A stretch of 64,000 bases of DNA, taken from the NCBI GenBank assembly GCA_026390695.1, contig JAPLFL010000123.1, forward strand, positions 62,001 through 126,000. Direction: 5' to 3'. Both the position numbers and the translations under genes were made by a program. The notes under the pieces are model-generated. The model saw only the letters and a list, made by a program, of their open reading frames with translations, had not been told where the DNA came from and did not search any database. The DNA comes from Candidatus Kapaibacterium sp. (GTDB taxonomy: Bacteria; Bacteroidota; Ignavibacteria; Kapaibacteriales; UBA2268). Within the stretch, counting starts at the first letter, position 1; every line of letters starts with the position of its first letter. Shown one piece after another: positions 25,281 through 33,842 of this stretch.

Positions 25281-26599
25281 TAAATCAGGAACAATATTTC
25301 AAATTAGCCGAAGAGCTGATTAATACTGGTAAAAAGAATGGTGCCACTGAAATTCAAATCAGTATTTCCAAAAGTGATGACTTTAGTATTGAAGTTAAGG
25401 ATGGAGAAATTGAACGTTTATCACAAGCCGGACCAGTTGGGATCGGTATTAAGGTAATCGTGGATAAGCGCACAGCTACTGCCTCTTCATCTGATATGAA
25501 AAAAGAAACTTTGGAAAATCTTGTTAAGAATGCTGTAACAAGAGCTAAATTAGCCAGTACAGATGAATTCGCCGGATTGCCAGACAATGAGAAAATTAAT
25601 TCTGACATCAGCGCACTGAAATTATATGATTTAAAAATTGAGGAAGTTAGTTCCGATCTGATGATCCAGCGTGCATTAGATCTTGAAAAAATGGCTATGG
25701 CAGATAAAAGAGCAACTATTTCAGGTGGATCATTTTTTGGAAAAAGTACAAGTGAGATTTATTTAATCAATTCTAATGGCTTTTCTAATTCTTTTAAAAC
25801 AAGCTCCTGCTCTACAGGTGTATCACTTATGTCTGGTGAAAACGCAAATTCGTATGAAGATGGTTACTATGATCATACAATTCATTACGAAGACTTGATG
25901 TCCAATGAATTGATTGCTGCAGAAGCCATTCGACGTTTAACAAGAATGTTAGGAGCAAAGAAAATCAAAACTCAAAAAGTACCAATCATTTTTGAACAAG
26001 GTATCAGCGGTTCTATTCTTGGATTCCTGTCATCATGCTTAGGTGGGAACAGTATTTACATGAAACGTTCTTTCCTTGCCGGAAAATTAGGCGAAAAAAT
26101 TGCCCCTGATTTTGTAAATATTACAGATGATGGATTTATACCTAAATCACCGCGCTCAAGGCCATTTGATGGTGAAGGTGTTCCTACTTTGAAAAAATCA
26201 GTGGTTGAAAATGGTATCTTAACAAGTTATTTGCTTGATACTTACAGTGCCCGGAAATTGAAAATGAAATCGACCGGAAATGCCTCTGGTACTACTAATT
26301 TCACTATTGGCGGGAATACATCGGCTAAAGATATAATTAAATCAGTCAAAGAAGGGTTGTATTTAATTAAAACCATCGGACAAGGCACAGTGCCAACTTC
26401 GGGTGATTATTCAAAAGGAGCTTACGGTCTCTGGATTGAAAACGGTGAATTAACGTATCCTGTTTCTGAAATTACAATATCTGGGAATTTAGGTTCAATG
26501 CTTAAAGACATAGAACTGGTCGGAAATGATGTAGATTTTATTCATGGTAAAATGGTTCCTACAATTAAAATTAAAGAAATGACAATCTCAGGGTTGTAG
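25277..26599 (+). CDS. tldE: TldE/PmbA-family protein
   Basis: I chose the ATG at 25277, which overlaps the tldD stop (ATGA), over an earlier ATG at 25226. The 440-residue protein is the non-zinc partner: it has SPRSRPFDGEGVPTLKKSVVENGIL and GNASGTTNFTIGGN but no HExxxH motif. It has no signal peptide, so if TldD is exported by Tat then TldE either stays in the cytoplasm or travels as a folded passenger. Translational coupling supports equal production of the two subunits. Confidence 0.92.
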   Translation: MINQEQYFKLAEELINTGKKNGATEIQISISKSDDFSIEVKDGEIERLSQAGPVGIGIKVIVDKRTATASSSDMKKETLENLVKNAVTRAKLASTDEFAGLPDNEKINSDISALKLYDLKIEEVSSDLMIQRALDLEKMAMADKRATISGGSFFGKSTSEIYLINSNGFSNSFKTSSCSTGVSLMSGENANSYEDGYYDHTIHYEDLMSNELIAAEAIRRLTRMLGAKKIKTQKVPIIFEQGISGSILGFLSSCLGGNSIYMKRSFLAGKLGEKIAPDFVNITDDGFIPKSPRSRPFDGEGVPTLKKSVVENGILTSYLLDTYSARKLKMKSTGNASGTTNFTIGGNTSAKDIIKSVKEGLYLIKTIGQGTVPTSGDYSKGAYGLWIENGELTYPVSEITISGNLGSMLKDIELVGNDVDFIHGKMVPTIKIKEMTISGL

Positions 26600-26651
26600 G
26601 ATTAGATCAGTCTTTACAGTAATTGCTAATTTCATTTTTAAAACTTGATGA

Positions 26652-26862
26652 TGTCTCAAAAGCATTGTTTCTGTCATTCCTGCCAGTGAGACTGTGTGAA
26701 AACTTCAATTTCTTGTCATTCCTGCACATGCATGAATCCCCTGATTGGTACTGGAAGGGGATTCCCGCATGCGCGGGAATGACAGATACGTTATTATTTC
26801 GAGTTTTCACACACTCTCCAGTGCAGGAATGACAGCCTTCAAGTAGGAAATGATATTAGTAT
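26652..26862. mobile_element. Chimeric miniature element with A insert (B left arm, C right arm)
   Basis: The left part (26652-26680) matches the B arm (GTCTCAAAAGC then CTGTCATTCC). The right part (26823-26862) is the C arm (GCAGGAATGACAGCC, then AGGAAATGATATTAG). A full 131-bp A element sits between them at 26688-26818, flanked on both sides by CAGT. The empty site would be a perfect 13-base stem with loop CAGT. Confidence 0.65.
26688..26818. mobile_element. A-type miniature element, 131 bp, with CAGT duplication
   Basis: Ends are GAGACTGTGTGAAAAC and GTTTTCACACACTCTC. Direct repeats CAGT lie at 26684-26687 and 26819-26822. The interior carries two hairpins of the GTCATTCC/GGAATGAC type and the spacer CCTGATTGGTACTGGAAGG. 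Confidence 0.7.
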
Positions 26863-26900
26863 CAATAAAGGATACTCAAACTTTTTTATCTTGGATAATT

Positions 26901-28094
26901 TTAATCAATGCCATACTCAGACAATTTCCTATATAAAGTACGTTCACTAATACCTAAGATATTGGCAGCAGCTCTACGGTTACCATGGAATTTTCGCAAA
27001 GCAGCACTAATCATATTCTTTTCCATTTGGGCAATGGTTGTATCTGTAGGAAATTCAATCACAGGTTCTACAGCGCTATTTGATATATTTTGATTGCTAT
27101 TTACTAAATAACTCAAATCTTCAATAGCATGATATAGATGCCTGTTTTCGTTGCGCAGCTCTGTGATTTCACTTTGTATTGTTAGTAATGTTCGGAAAAT
27201 TAACGCTAATTCCGTTTGATTATTTTGACTTTCATCTCTTGAATATAAAACAAGTGATTTTTCCGGTGGCAATGGTGATAAATCGTGTGCAGGCAATGCC
27301 GGAGGTATATATCTTTTGAGTAATTCGGGAGTAATCTCAGTGCCACGCTCAATCGTTACGATAGTCTCAATAAGATTTCTAAGCTGTCTGATATTTCCTG
27401 GCCATGGCAAATTTTTCAGTATTGTTAAAGACTCGCTGCTGATGCCTTCAAACTTAAATCCTGATTTATTTGCAACACGCCAAGCAAAATATTCAACTAA
27501 TTGCAAAATATCTTCTGATCTATTGCGAAGCGGAGGAAGATGTATTTGAACGGAATTTAATCTGAAAAATAAATCCTGTCGGAAATTTCCATTACGAACC
27601 TCAGCTTCAAGTTCACGATTGGTGGCTGTAACTAAACGAACATCAACTTTATGCACAGTGGATGAGCCAAGACGTGAGAATTCACCTGATTCCAGTATGC
27701 GAAGCAGCTTAACTTGCGTCCCAATCGGCATTTCGCCAATTTCATCAAGAAATATTGTTCCTTTATTTGCTACTTCAAAAAAGCCTTTTCTTTGTTCTAC
27801 AGCACTTGTAAAGGCACCTTTCTCATGTCCGAAAAGTTCGGATTCAAGTAGATTTTCTGGAATAGCACCGCAATTTACACTTACAAATGGGGATTTTTTT
27901 CTTAAACTTTCATTGTGTAAAGCATTTACAAAAACTTCTTTTCCAGTGCCGGTTTCGCCTGTGATTAGTACCGGAAGATCAGTAGGAGCCACTTGCATCA
28001 ATTTATTTATAGCTTCGAAAATAAGAGAAGAATTTCCAATAATTCCATATCGTGATTGAATGAGCTTGTAAATATTTTTATCTACTTGTATCAT
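26901..28094 (-). CDS. Sigma-54-dependent transcriptional activator
   Basis: The 397-residue AAA+ activator opens promoters held by sigma-54 RNA polymerase. Walker A GETGTGKE (46-53), the sigma-54 contact loop EKGAFTSA (91-98, usually GAFTGA), Walker B GTIFLDEIGEM and a C-terminal Fis-type helix-turn-helix (NRRAAANILGISERTLYRKL, near 376-395) are seen. There is no receiver or sensor domain at the N terminus, so control must come from a partner. It overlaps the rhodanese gene by four bases and is the third gene after porX. Confidence 0.93.
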   Translation of the reverse strand: MIQVDKNIYKLIQSRYGIIGNSSLIFEAINKLMQVAPTDLPVLITGETGTGKEVFVNALHNESLRKKSPFVSVNCGAIPENLLESELFGHEKGAFTSAVEQRKGFFEVANKGTIFLDEIGEMPIGTQVKLLRILESGEFSRLGSSTVHKVDVRLVTATNRELEAEVRNGNFRQDLFFRLNSVQIHLPPLRNRSEDILQLVEYFAWRVANKSGFKFEGISSESLTILKNLPWPGNIRQLRNLIETIVTIERGTEITPELLKRYIPPALPAHDLSPLPPEKSLVLYSRDESQNNQTELALIFRTLLTIQSEITELRNENRHLYHAIEDLSYLVNSNQNISNSAVEPVIEFPTDTTIAQMEKNMISAALRKFHGNRRAAANILGISERTLYRKLSEYGID

Positions 28095-28747
28095 TTTTTC
28101 ACCATTTTAATCCATTCTTCCCATCCACCGGTATAAATGAATATATTTGAGAAATGGGCATCTATCAATATTTTTGCGAGGTCGTGGCTTAATTCACATG
28201 CTCCCCCGTCGCAGTAGATGAGAATATTCTTATCTCGCGGAAGGGACATAACCTTCGGCATAAATTCAATATCTGATCCGAGTGGATAAATGTTTAGTGC
28301 ATTTGCAATATGTCCCAAATTGTAGCTCTCAGCCTGTCTGGCATCAATCATTACGAAATTAGGATTCCCGATTATTTTTAATAATTGTTGATATGAAACA
28401 ATTTTATATTCTGATAGAGTGGGTTTATTAGCGTCAGGTATCTTCTGAGTGGCTGCTGATGCTGCTTGGACAGAAATTACTTTTTCAGTTGGCACTTTTA
28501 CTTTAGATATTGTATCTTGAGAAACAGTACTTGTCGGATTACTTATCTCTGCTCTGGATGCGGAAAGAGAGTTTGCAGTTTGTGATATTAGTCCTGTTGT
28601 TTTAAATAGCAAAGAGTCCGGCACATAGTTCTCTATCGGTTTTTGATAAATAAACGGCACTTTGAATCCGGAAAATGCGTTATACCCAAAAGCCAGAGCT
28701 GTCGCTATTACAACAATTATAAATATTTCTTTAAAAAGTTCTTTCAT
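28091..28747 (-). CDS. Membrane-anchored rhodanese-domain protein
   Basis: A single N-terminal helix (8-24) anchors a Ser/Ala/Thr-rich linker (50-110) and a rhodanese domain (about 112-218). The domain has MIDARQAESYNLGHIANALNI and the active-loop Cys179 in IYCDGGACELS. Rhodaneses carry sulfur as a persulfide or act as redox/anion binding modules. The loop CDGGAC is atypical, with a second cysteine. It lies between porX and the sigma-54 activator. Confidence 0.85.
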   Translation of the reverse strand: MKELFKEIFIIVVIATALAFGYNAFSGFKVPFIYQKPIENYVPDSLLFKTTGLISQTANSLSASRAEISNPTSTVSQDTISKVKVPTEKVISVQAASAATQKIPDANKPTLSEYKIVSYQQLLKIIGNPNFVMIDARQAESYNLGHIANALNIYPLGSDIEFMPKVMSLPRDKNILIYCDGGACELSHDLAKILIDAHFSNIFIYTGGWEEWIKMVKK

Positions 28748-28772
28748 TACAATTTTCGAGCTTTGAATATAT

Positions 28773-30338
28773 TTACTTTGGCTCCAATGTAATTACCGGC
28801 AGAATCATTTCTTCAAGCGAAATTCCGCCATGCTGGAAGCTATCGCGGTAACGTTGTAAATAATGATGATAATCAGTCGGATAAACAAAATAATAATCTT
28901 CTTTTGCAATGATATTGTTTACAGTGATCCCTGTCCTGGGAATTTTATATATTTCAGGATCAGAGATCTGGATTGCGTGCCGCTGTTCAGCTTTTACATT
29001 TTTGCCAAATTTGTAGCGAAGACAAGTTGATGTATCGCGATCTCCTAAAACTTTCACACCTCGCATACATCTGATAGAGCCATGATCGGTTGTAATTACG
29101 ATTTTAATATTTTTAATAGTTGAAAGAGTTTTTAGCATACCGAACAAACTGGAATGCATAAACCATGAACGTGTGAGACTGCGATAAGCAGATTCATCTG
29201 GTGCAATTTCCTTTAGTATGGCATAATCAGAGCGGGAGTGGGCGATCATGTCCACAGCATTGAGAACTATGGCTGTCAGTGGACTACCTGTATATTGAGT
29301 TATTTCTCTTTCAATTTTTTTACCAAATTCAGTATCGAAAATTTTGATAAAATTAATTTTATTAATATCGGTTCTCTTGCGCTGCAGCCATGATTCCAAC
29401 AAATCTTTTTCATAGGCATTTTGTTTATGATCTTCGGAATTTGAATCGACTGACCACCACTGAGGATAATATTTTTTAATTTCAAGGGGAGTCATACCAG
29501 CAAAAATAGCATTACGCGAATATGGAGTAGCCGTTGGAAGGATTGAGCTATAATAATCGGTTTTAAAGGTATAATGAGTGGACAGTAATTCTTCCATAAC
29601 GAGCCACTGGTCGAGTCTCATGCAATCAATCACGAAAAAGAAAGTCGGGCCGGGTGTTTTAATATGATTTGTCAGATATTTATCTAAAATCTGATGTGAT
29701 AAAATCGGAGGTTCACCTTTGCCATTGAGCCATGGGACATAATTATCTTCAACAAATTTGGAAAATGCAGCATTGCAATCACGCCACTGGTCTTGCAATG
29801 TTTGTTGCATTCCAGATTCGGTGTATTTATCCAATTCCATAGACCAATTGACCAGTTTAATATATATCTCAAGCCATTCTGTCCAATTTAACTTATCCAT
29901 GATTCTTTGGGAAATCTCATTGAATCCCATCAAATAATTTTGTGTAAATTTCTCGGTACCTATCCTTTGAGCTTCTAAGAATTTCTTGCATGCAGCAAGG
30001 ATTTGTGCAGGATTGACCGGTTTTGTCAAATAATCATCTATTTTTAGGCCTATAGCTTCTTCCATAAGGCTCTCAGCTTCATTTTTCGTAACCATAATAA
30101 CCGGAGTATTTGAGTCAATATCCTTAAGAACAGTAAGAGTCTCAAGGCCACTGATACCGACCATCATTTCGTCTAAGAAAATCATATCGAAATGTTGATT
30201 ACGAGCTAATTCAATTGCATCCTCACCGTTTGTAGCGGTAAAAACATCATATTCACGTTGTTTTAGTAAGATGATGTGAGGGCGCAGCAGCTCAATCTCA
30301 TCATCAATCCAGAGTATTTTCCATTTTTTTTGATCCAT
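28773..30338 (-). CDS. porX: PorX: response regulator fused to PglZ domain
   Basis: PorX is the response regulator of the PorXY system that controls type IX secretion. The 521-residue protein has a receiver domain (1-122: DDE at 12-14, phospho-acceptor Asp56, Lys107 in TKP) joined to a helical linker and an alkaline-phosphatase-like PglZ domain (about 230-521). FFVIDCMRLDQW and ITTDHGSIRCMRG give the metal-site Asp/His residues. Studied PorX proteins are zinc-dependent nucleotide phosphodiesterases. Downstream genes encode a rhodanese and a sigma-54 activator. PorY was not seen. Confidence 0.93.
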   Translation of the reverse strand: MDQKKWKILWIDDEIELLRPHIILLKQREYDVFTATNGEDAIELARNQHFDMIFLDEMMVGISGLETLTVLKDIDSNTPVIMVTKNEAESLMEEAIGLKIDDYLTKPVNPAQILAACKKFLEAQRIGTEKFTQNYLMGFNEISQRIMDKLNWTEWLEIYIKLVNWSMELDKYTESGMQQTLQDQWRDCNAAFSKFVEDNYVPWLNGKGEPPILSHQILDKYLTNHIKTPGPTFFFVIDCMRLDQWLVMEELLSTHYTFKTDYYSSILPTATPYSRNAIFAGMTPLEIKKYYPQWWSVDSNSEDHKQNAYEKDLLESWLQRKRTDINKINFIKIFDTEFGKKIEREITQYTGSPLTAIVLNAVDMIAHSRSDYAILKEIAPDESAYRSLTRSWFMHSSLFGMLKTLSTIKNIKIVITTDHGSIRCMRGVKVLGDRDTSTCLRYKFGKNVKAEQRHAIQISDPEIYKIPRTGITVNNIIAKEDYYFVYPTDYHHYLQRYRDSFQHGGISLEEMILPVITLEPK

Positions 30339-30426
30339 TTAATTTCCCTTTATACTAATAAAATCAACCCGCCTGAAAATTTAAATATATAAATCAGGGA
30401 GTATTTAACACATTATAATTGGTCTA

Positions 30427-32748
30427 TTAACTCTCAATAGTTTCATTACAAGCAGGGCATTTTAAATATTTTTCAAAGCCTGAATCCACTTTTTTAAAAC
30501 GAACTTCAATGTATGGATTTCCGCAGTGGATGCACTTTTGATTTAAAGGTTCGTGATTTGTTATATAGTCGCAGTTCGGATAACGTGAGCAACCGTAAAA
30601 TTTCTTCTTGGCTTTTTTACTGTATCGTTCAATAATTTTTCCATCCGAGCATTTAGGGCAGTGAACACCAGTTGTTATCGCTTTAGTACCGCTGCATTTG
30701 GGATAATCAACACAACCATAGAAATTTCCGAATTTCCCTTGCCTTAAATACATTTGTTTCCCGCAAACCTCACATAGTATGCCTTCGGCAATTACAGGCT
30801 CTGCTTTAGGCGTATTATCAATTTTTGGCAGCGGTTTTGTGCTTTTACAGGTAGGATATGCTGAACAAGCAAGAAATCTTCCCATTCTGCTTACTTTAAT
30901 AATCATATCGGAACCACAAAGCTCGCACTTGATTTCAGGAATTTCGCCCTTTTCTTCGGCGTATTTTAATGATTTTGAGAATGGTTCGTAGAAATCCGTT
31001 AAAACGTTAGAATAGGTATTGGTACCTTCGCCGATTGTATCAAGTTCTTCTTCCATTTTTGCAGTAAAATCAACATTGAAGAGTGCAGGAAAATTCTTGA
31101 CTAAAATTTTACTAACATCCTCTCCAAGCAGAGTAGGAGAGAAATTCTTCTTTGCTAATTCAACATATTCTCTTTCGATTAGTGTTGTTACAATCTGCGC
31201 ATAAGTGCTTGGGCGGCCAATTCCAAGCTCATCAAGTTCTTTTACCAAACTGGCTTCATTAAATCTCGGAGGTGCCTTAGTAAAAGATTGATTGGGTGTA
31301 GCTTCAGAGAGTTTCACATCATCTTTTTCTTTCAAACCGTTTGGAAGAATACCAGACATTTCTTTTTCTGATTTATTTTCATCTTTTATATCATCATAAA
31401 TAGCTAAATATCCTTTGAAGATCACTACTGATCCGCTTGCACGGAAATTGAAATTATTACTGAAAATTTCAATGGTAGTTTGTTCGATACTTGCCGGACA
31501 CATCTGAGAAGCCAAAAACCTGTTATAGATTAGCTCGTACAGCAGTGCTTCATCCTTAGACAAATAATTTGCAATTTCTTTAGGAGTATATTCAAGAGTT
31601 GTTGGTCTGATGGCCTCGTGAGCATCTTGTACATTTGATGATTTACTAACATAAACAGGTGGCGAATCCGGTAGAAAATCTTGCCCGAATCCAGAGTTTA
31701 TAAAATCTTGAGCAGCTTTTTGTGCTTCTGGGCTTATACGTACCGAGTCAGTTCTCATATAAGTAATCAAACCGACCAGACCTTCTTTTCCAAGAGTTGC
31801 GCCCTCATAAAGTTTCTGAGCTATTTGCATGGTTTTACTATTTGAAAAACCTAATCGTTTTGACGCTTCCTGCTGAAGTGAACTTGTAGTAAATGGCGGC
31901 TGTGGCCGTCTTTTAACTAATTTTTTATTAATATCACCAATTTTATAAAAATCTTTATAAATCCGCTCTAATAGTGCTAATGCTTCGGATTCATTTTTTA
32001 TATAATTCAGATTATTTAGTTTATTATCAATATCTGCTTGCTCTTTTTCATCAGGTGCGGAAGCACTTCCCTCGGGATTCTTTATAAGTTTACCATCTGC
32101 AGCAGTAAGTCTGCCACGTATATTTACAGCGTTTTCAGTTGCGAAATCTCCAGTAATATTCCAATATTCAATTGGTTTAAAATTTGATATTTCCTGTTCA
32201 CGTTCACAAATTAATCTCAGAGCAACTGACTGAACGCGGCCGGCAGAGAGTGATTTAGTAGTTTTATCAAGCATTGCTCTTGAAAGAAATGGAGAAACCT
32301 GAAATCCAATAAGTCTATCCATTACCCTACGGGCTTGCTGCGACATAAATAATGCTTCATCAATCTCTCTGGGTGCTGCTATACCTTTTTGAATACCGGT
32401 TTTTGTGATTTCATTAAAAAGGACTCTTTTTATATTCTTGTTCTTTGTTTTGATTTCTTCGGCTAAATGCCAGGCAATTGCCTCTCCCTCACGATCAGGA
32501 TCAGTTGCGATAAACACATTTGAGGCAGTTTCGGCAAGTTGCTTAATTTTTTTGATTATATCAGCTTTGCCTTTAATAGTGGTATATCTTGGTTGAAAAT
32601 TATTATTAATGTCAACACCAAGATTAACTTTAACTAAGTCTTTAATATGACCTACAGAAGCCGTTACAATATAATTCGAGCCTAAATATTTATTTATAGT
32701 TTTAGCTTTTGCCGGTGACTCAACAACAATCAAATTTTTCTTGGACAT
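30427..32748 (-). CDS. topA: DNA topoisomerase I
   Basis: TopA relaxes negative supercoils. The 773-residue protein has a Toprim domain with ATDPDREGEAIAWHL (metal site 83-87), the catalytic Tyr330 in GLITYMRTDSVRIS and the SAGRVQSVALRLI block. The C terminus has four Cys-rich zinc ribbons (from about 615, e.g. CELCGSDM, CEVCGKQM, CPKCSDGK, CIHCGNPY). Length and domain order are normal for the family. It is transcribed towards porX with an 88-base gap. Confidence 0.96.
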   Translation of the reverse strand: MSKKNLIVVESPAKAKTINKYLGSNYIVTASVGHIKDLVKVNLGVDINNNFQPRYTTIKGKADIIKKIKQLAETASNVFIATDPDREGEAIAWHLAEEIKTKNKNIKRVLFNEITKTGIQKGIAAPREIDEALFMSQQARRVMDRLIGFQVSPFLSRAMLDKTTKSLSAGRVQSVALRLICEREQEISNFKPIEYWNITGDFATENAVNIRGRLTAADGKLIKNPEGSASAPDEKEQADIDNKLNNLNYIKNESEALALLERIYKDFYKIGDINKKLVKRRPQPPFTTSSLQQEASKRLGFSNSKTMQIAQKLYEGATLGKEGLVGLITYMRTDSVRISPEAQKAAQDFINSGFGQDFLPDSPPVYVSKSSNVQDAHEAIRPTTLEYTPKEIANYLSKDEALLYELIYNRFLASQMCPASIEQTTIEIFSNNFNFRASGSVVIFKGYLAIYDDIKDENKSEKEMSGILPNGLKEKDDVKLSEATPNQSFTKAPPRFNEASLVKELDELGIGRPSTYAQIVTTLIEREYVELAKKNFSPTLLGEDVSKILVKNFPALFNVDFTAKMEEELDTIGEGTNTYSNVLTDFYEPFSKSLKYAEEKGEIPEIKCELCGSDMIIKVSRMGRFLACSAYPTCKSTKPLPKIDNTPKAEPVIAEGILCEVCGKQMYLRQGKFGNFYGCVDYPKCSGTKAITTGVHCPKCSDGKIIERYSKKAKKKFYGCSRYPNCDYITNHEPLNQKCIHCGNPYIEVRFKKVDSGFEKYLKCPACNETIES

Positions 32749-32898
32749 TTTTCTTCCGTTCGTAAAAATAAAAGTTAAAACGTTTGAATTATTAAAGGAT
32801 TGTAGTAATTTTATAAAAAAATTAATTTAAACACTAAACGGAATTATTTGTCGTCAATATATTTCTAAATTATTTTTTTTTATTTACAGGGTTTTTAT

Positions 32899-33450
32899 AT
32901 GGCACTTTTAGTAGGCAACAAAGCACCGGTATTCCAAGGAATAGCTGTGATCGGTGGTGATGCAACATCATTTTCTCCAGACAATGCTTTTAAAAATATA
33001 TCGTTGGCCGATTACAATGGTAAATGGGTAGTATTCTTCTTCTATCCTCTCGATTTTACTTTTGTTTGTCCAACCGAAATAGAAGAATTCGGAAAAAATT
33101 ATGAAGCATTCAAAAATTTAAACTGCGAAGTCGTAGCATGTTCGACTGACAGCCATTTTTCTCATTTGGCATGGCGCAGTTCACATCCTGGTCTTCGTAA
33201 TCTTCCATTTCCAATGTTGGCAGATTTTAAAGGCGATAATGCAAAATCGTATGACATTTATAAGGAAGAAACCGGTTATGCTCTCCGTGGTCTTTACATT
33301 ATTGATCCAGAAGGTGAACTGAAATATTCGGTAGTTCATCCTGAAGCTGTAGGTAGAAATTCAGCTGAAGTTTTGCGTGTATTATCAGCACTTCAAACCG
33401 GAAAATTAACTCCATGTAACTGGGAAGCCGGTCAAAACACTTTGAACTAA
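32899..33450 (+). CDS. ahpC: Two-cysteine peroxiredoxin (AhpC/Prx1 type)
   Basis: This enzyme reduces hydrogen peroxide and organic peroxides. The peroxidatic Cys57 lies in DFTFVCPTE and the resolving Cys173 in TPCNWEAGQ, the typical two-cysteine arrangement. Length (183 residues) is normal for AhpC. ahpF is not adjacent, so thioredoxin is the likely reductant. A hairpin-forming B element with a T-run follows the gene and could end its transcript. Confidence 0.94.
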   Translation: MALLVGNKAPVFQGIAVIGGDATSFSPDNAFKNISLADYNGKWVVFFFYPLDFTFVCPTEIEEFGKNYEAFKNLNCEVVACSTDSHFSHLAWRSSHPGLRNLPFPMLADFKGDNAKSYDIYKEETGYALRGLYIIDPEGELKYSVVHPEAVGRNSAEVLRVLSALQTGKLTPCNWEAGQNTLN

Positions 33451-33467
33451 TCTTTTTTGATTTGTAA

Positions 33468-33562
33468 GAGGCAGTCTCAAAAGCCTCATTTCTGTCATTC
33501 CTGCGAATGCAGGAATGACATTTTTGTTAAATATGTAGCTTTTGAGACAGCCTCTTTTTTTA
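33468..33562. mobile_element. Minimal B-type miniature element (87 bp) after ahpC
   Basis: Ends are GAGGCAGTCTCAAAAGC (33468-33484) and GCTTTTGAGACAGCCTC (33538-33554), a 16/17 match. Between them is an intact uninterrupted core hairpin GTCATTCCTGC-GAAT-GCAGGAATGAC (33494-33519). A run of T follows at 33555-33561, so the whole element can work as a terminator for ahpC. The remaining 33563-33842 shows no gene. Confidence 0.65.
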
Positions 33563-33842
33563 TTTAATGAATCTTCACTTTTATTTTTGGTGGAAGTTCC
33601 AACATATAAATGTTTAAATTTATTTGTCGATTGAAAAAAAGATTTATTTGTGAGATACCGTCAGTCAGATAGTACTGTTGCCGGTTATGGTGTTTTGATT
33701 TAGTACATTACTTCTTAAATAGTGAAGTTATTTTTTTAATAAATCCAGTACCCTAATTAATAATCCGAAAAAAGTTCGTATTTTTAAGTTTTGTAAATTT
33801 CTGGATTAAGCAAATTAGCAAATTATATAGACTACATTTATT

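Noticed and set aside
26607-26832. Overlapping open frames on both strands
   Set aside because: Both are produced by the hairpins of the A element; similar frames recur at other copies.
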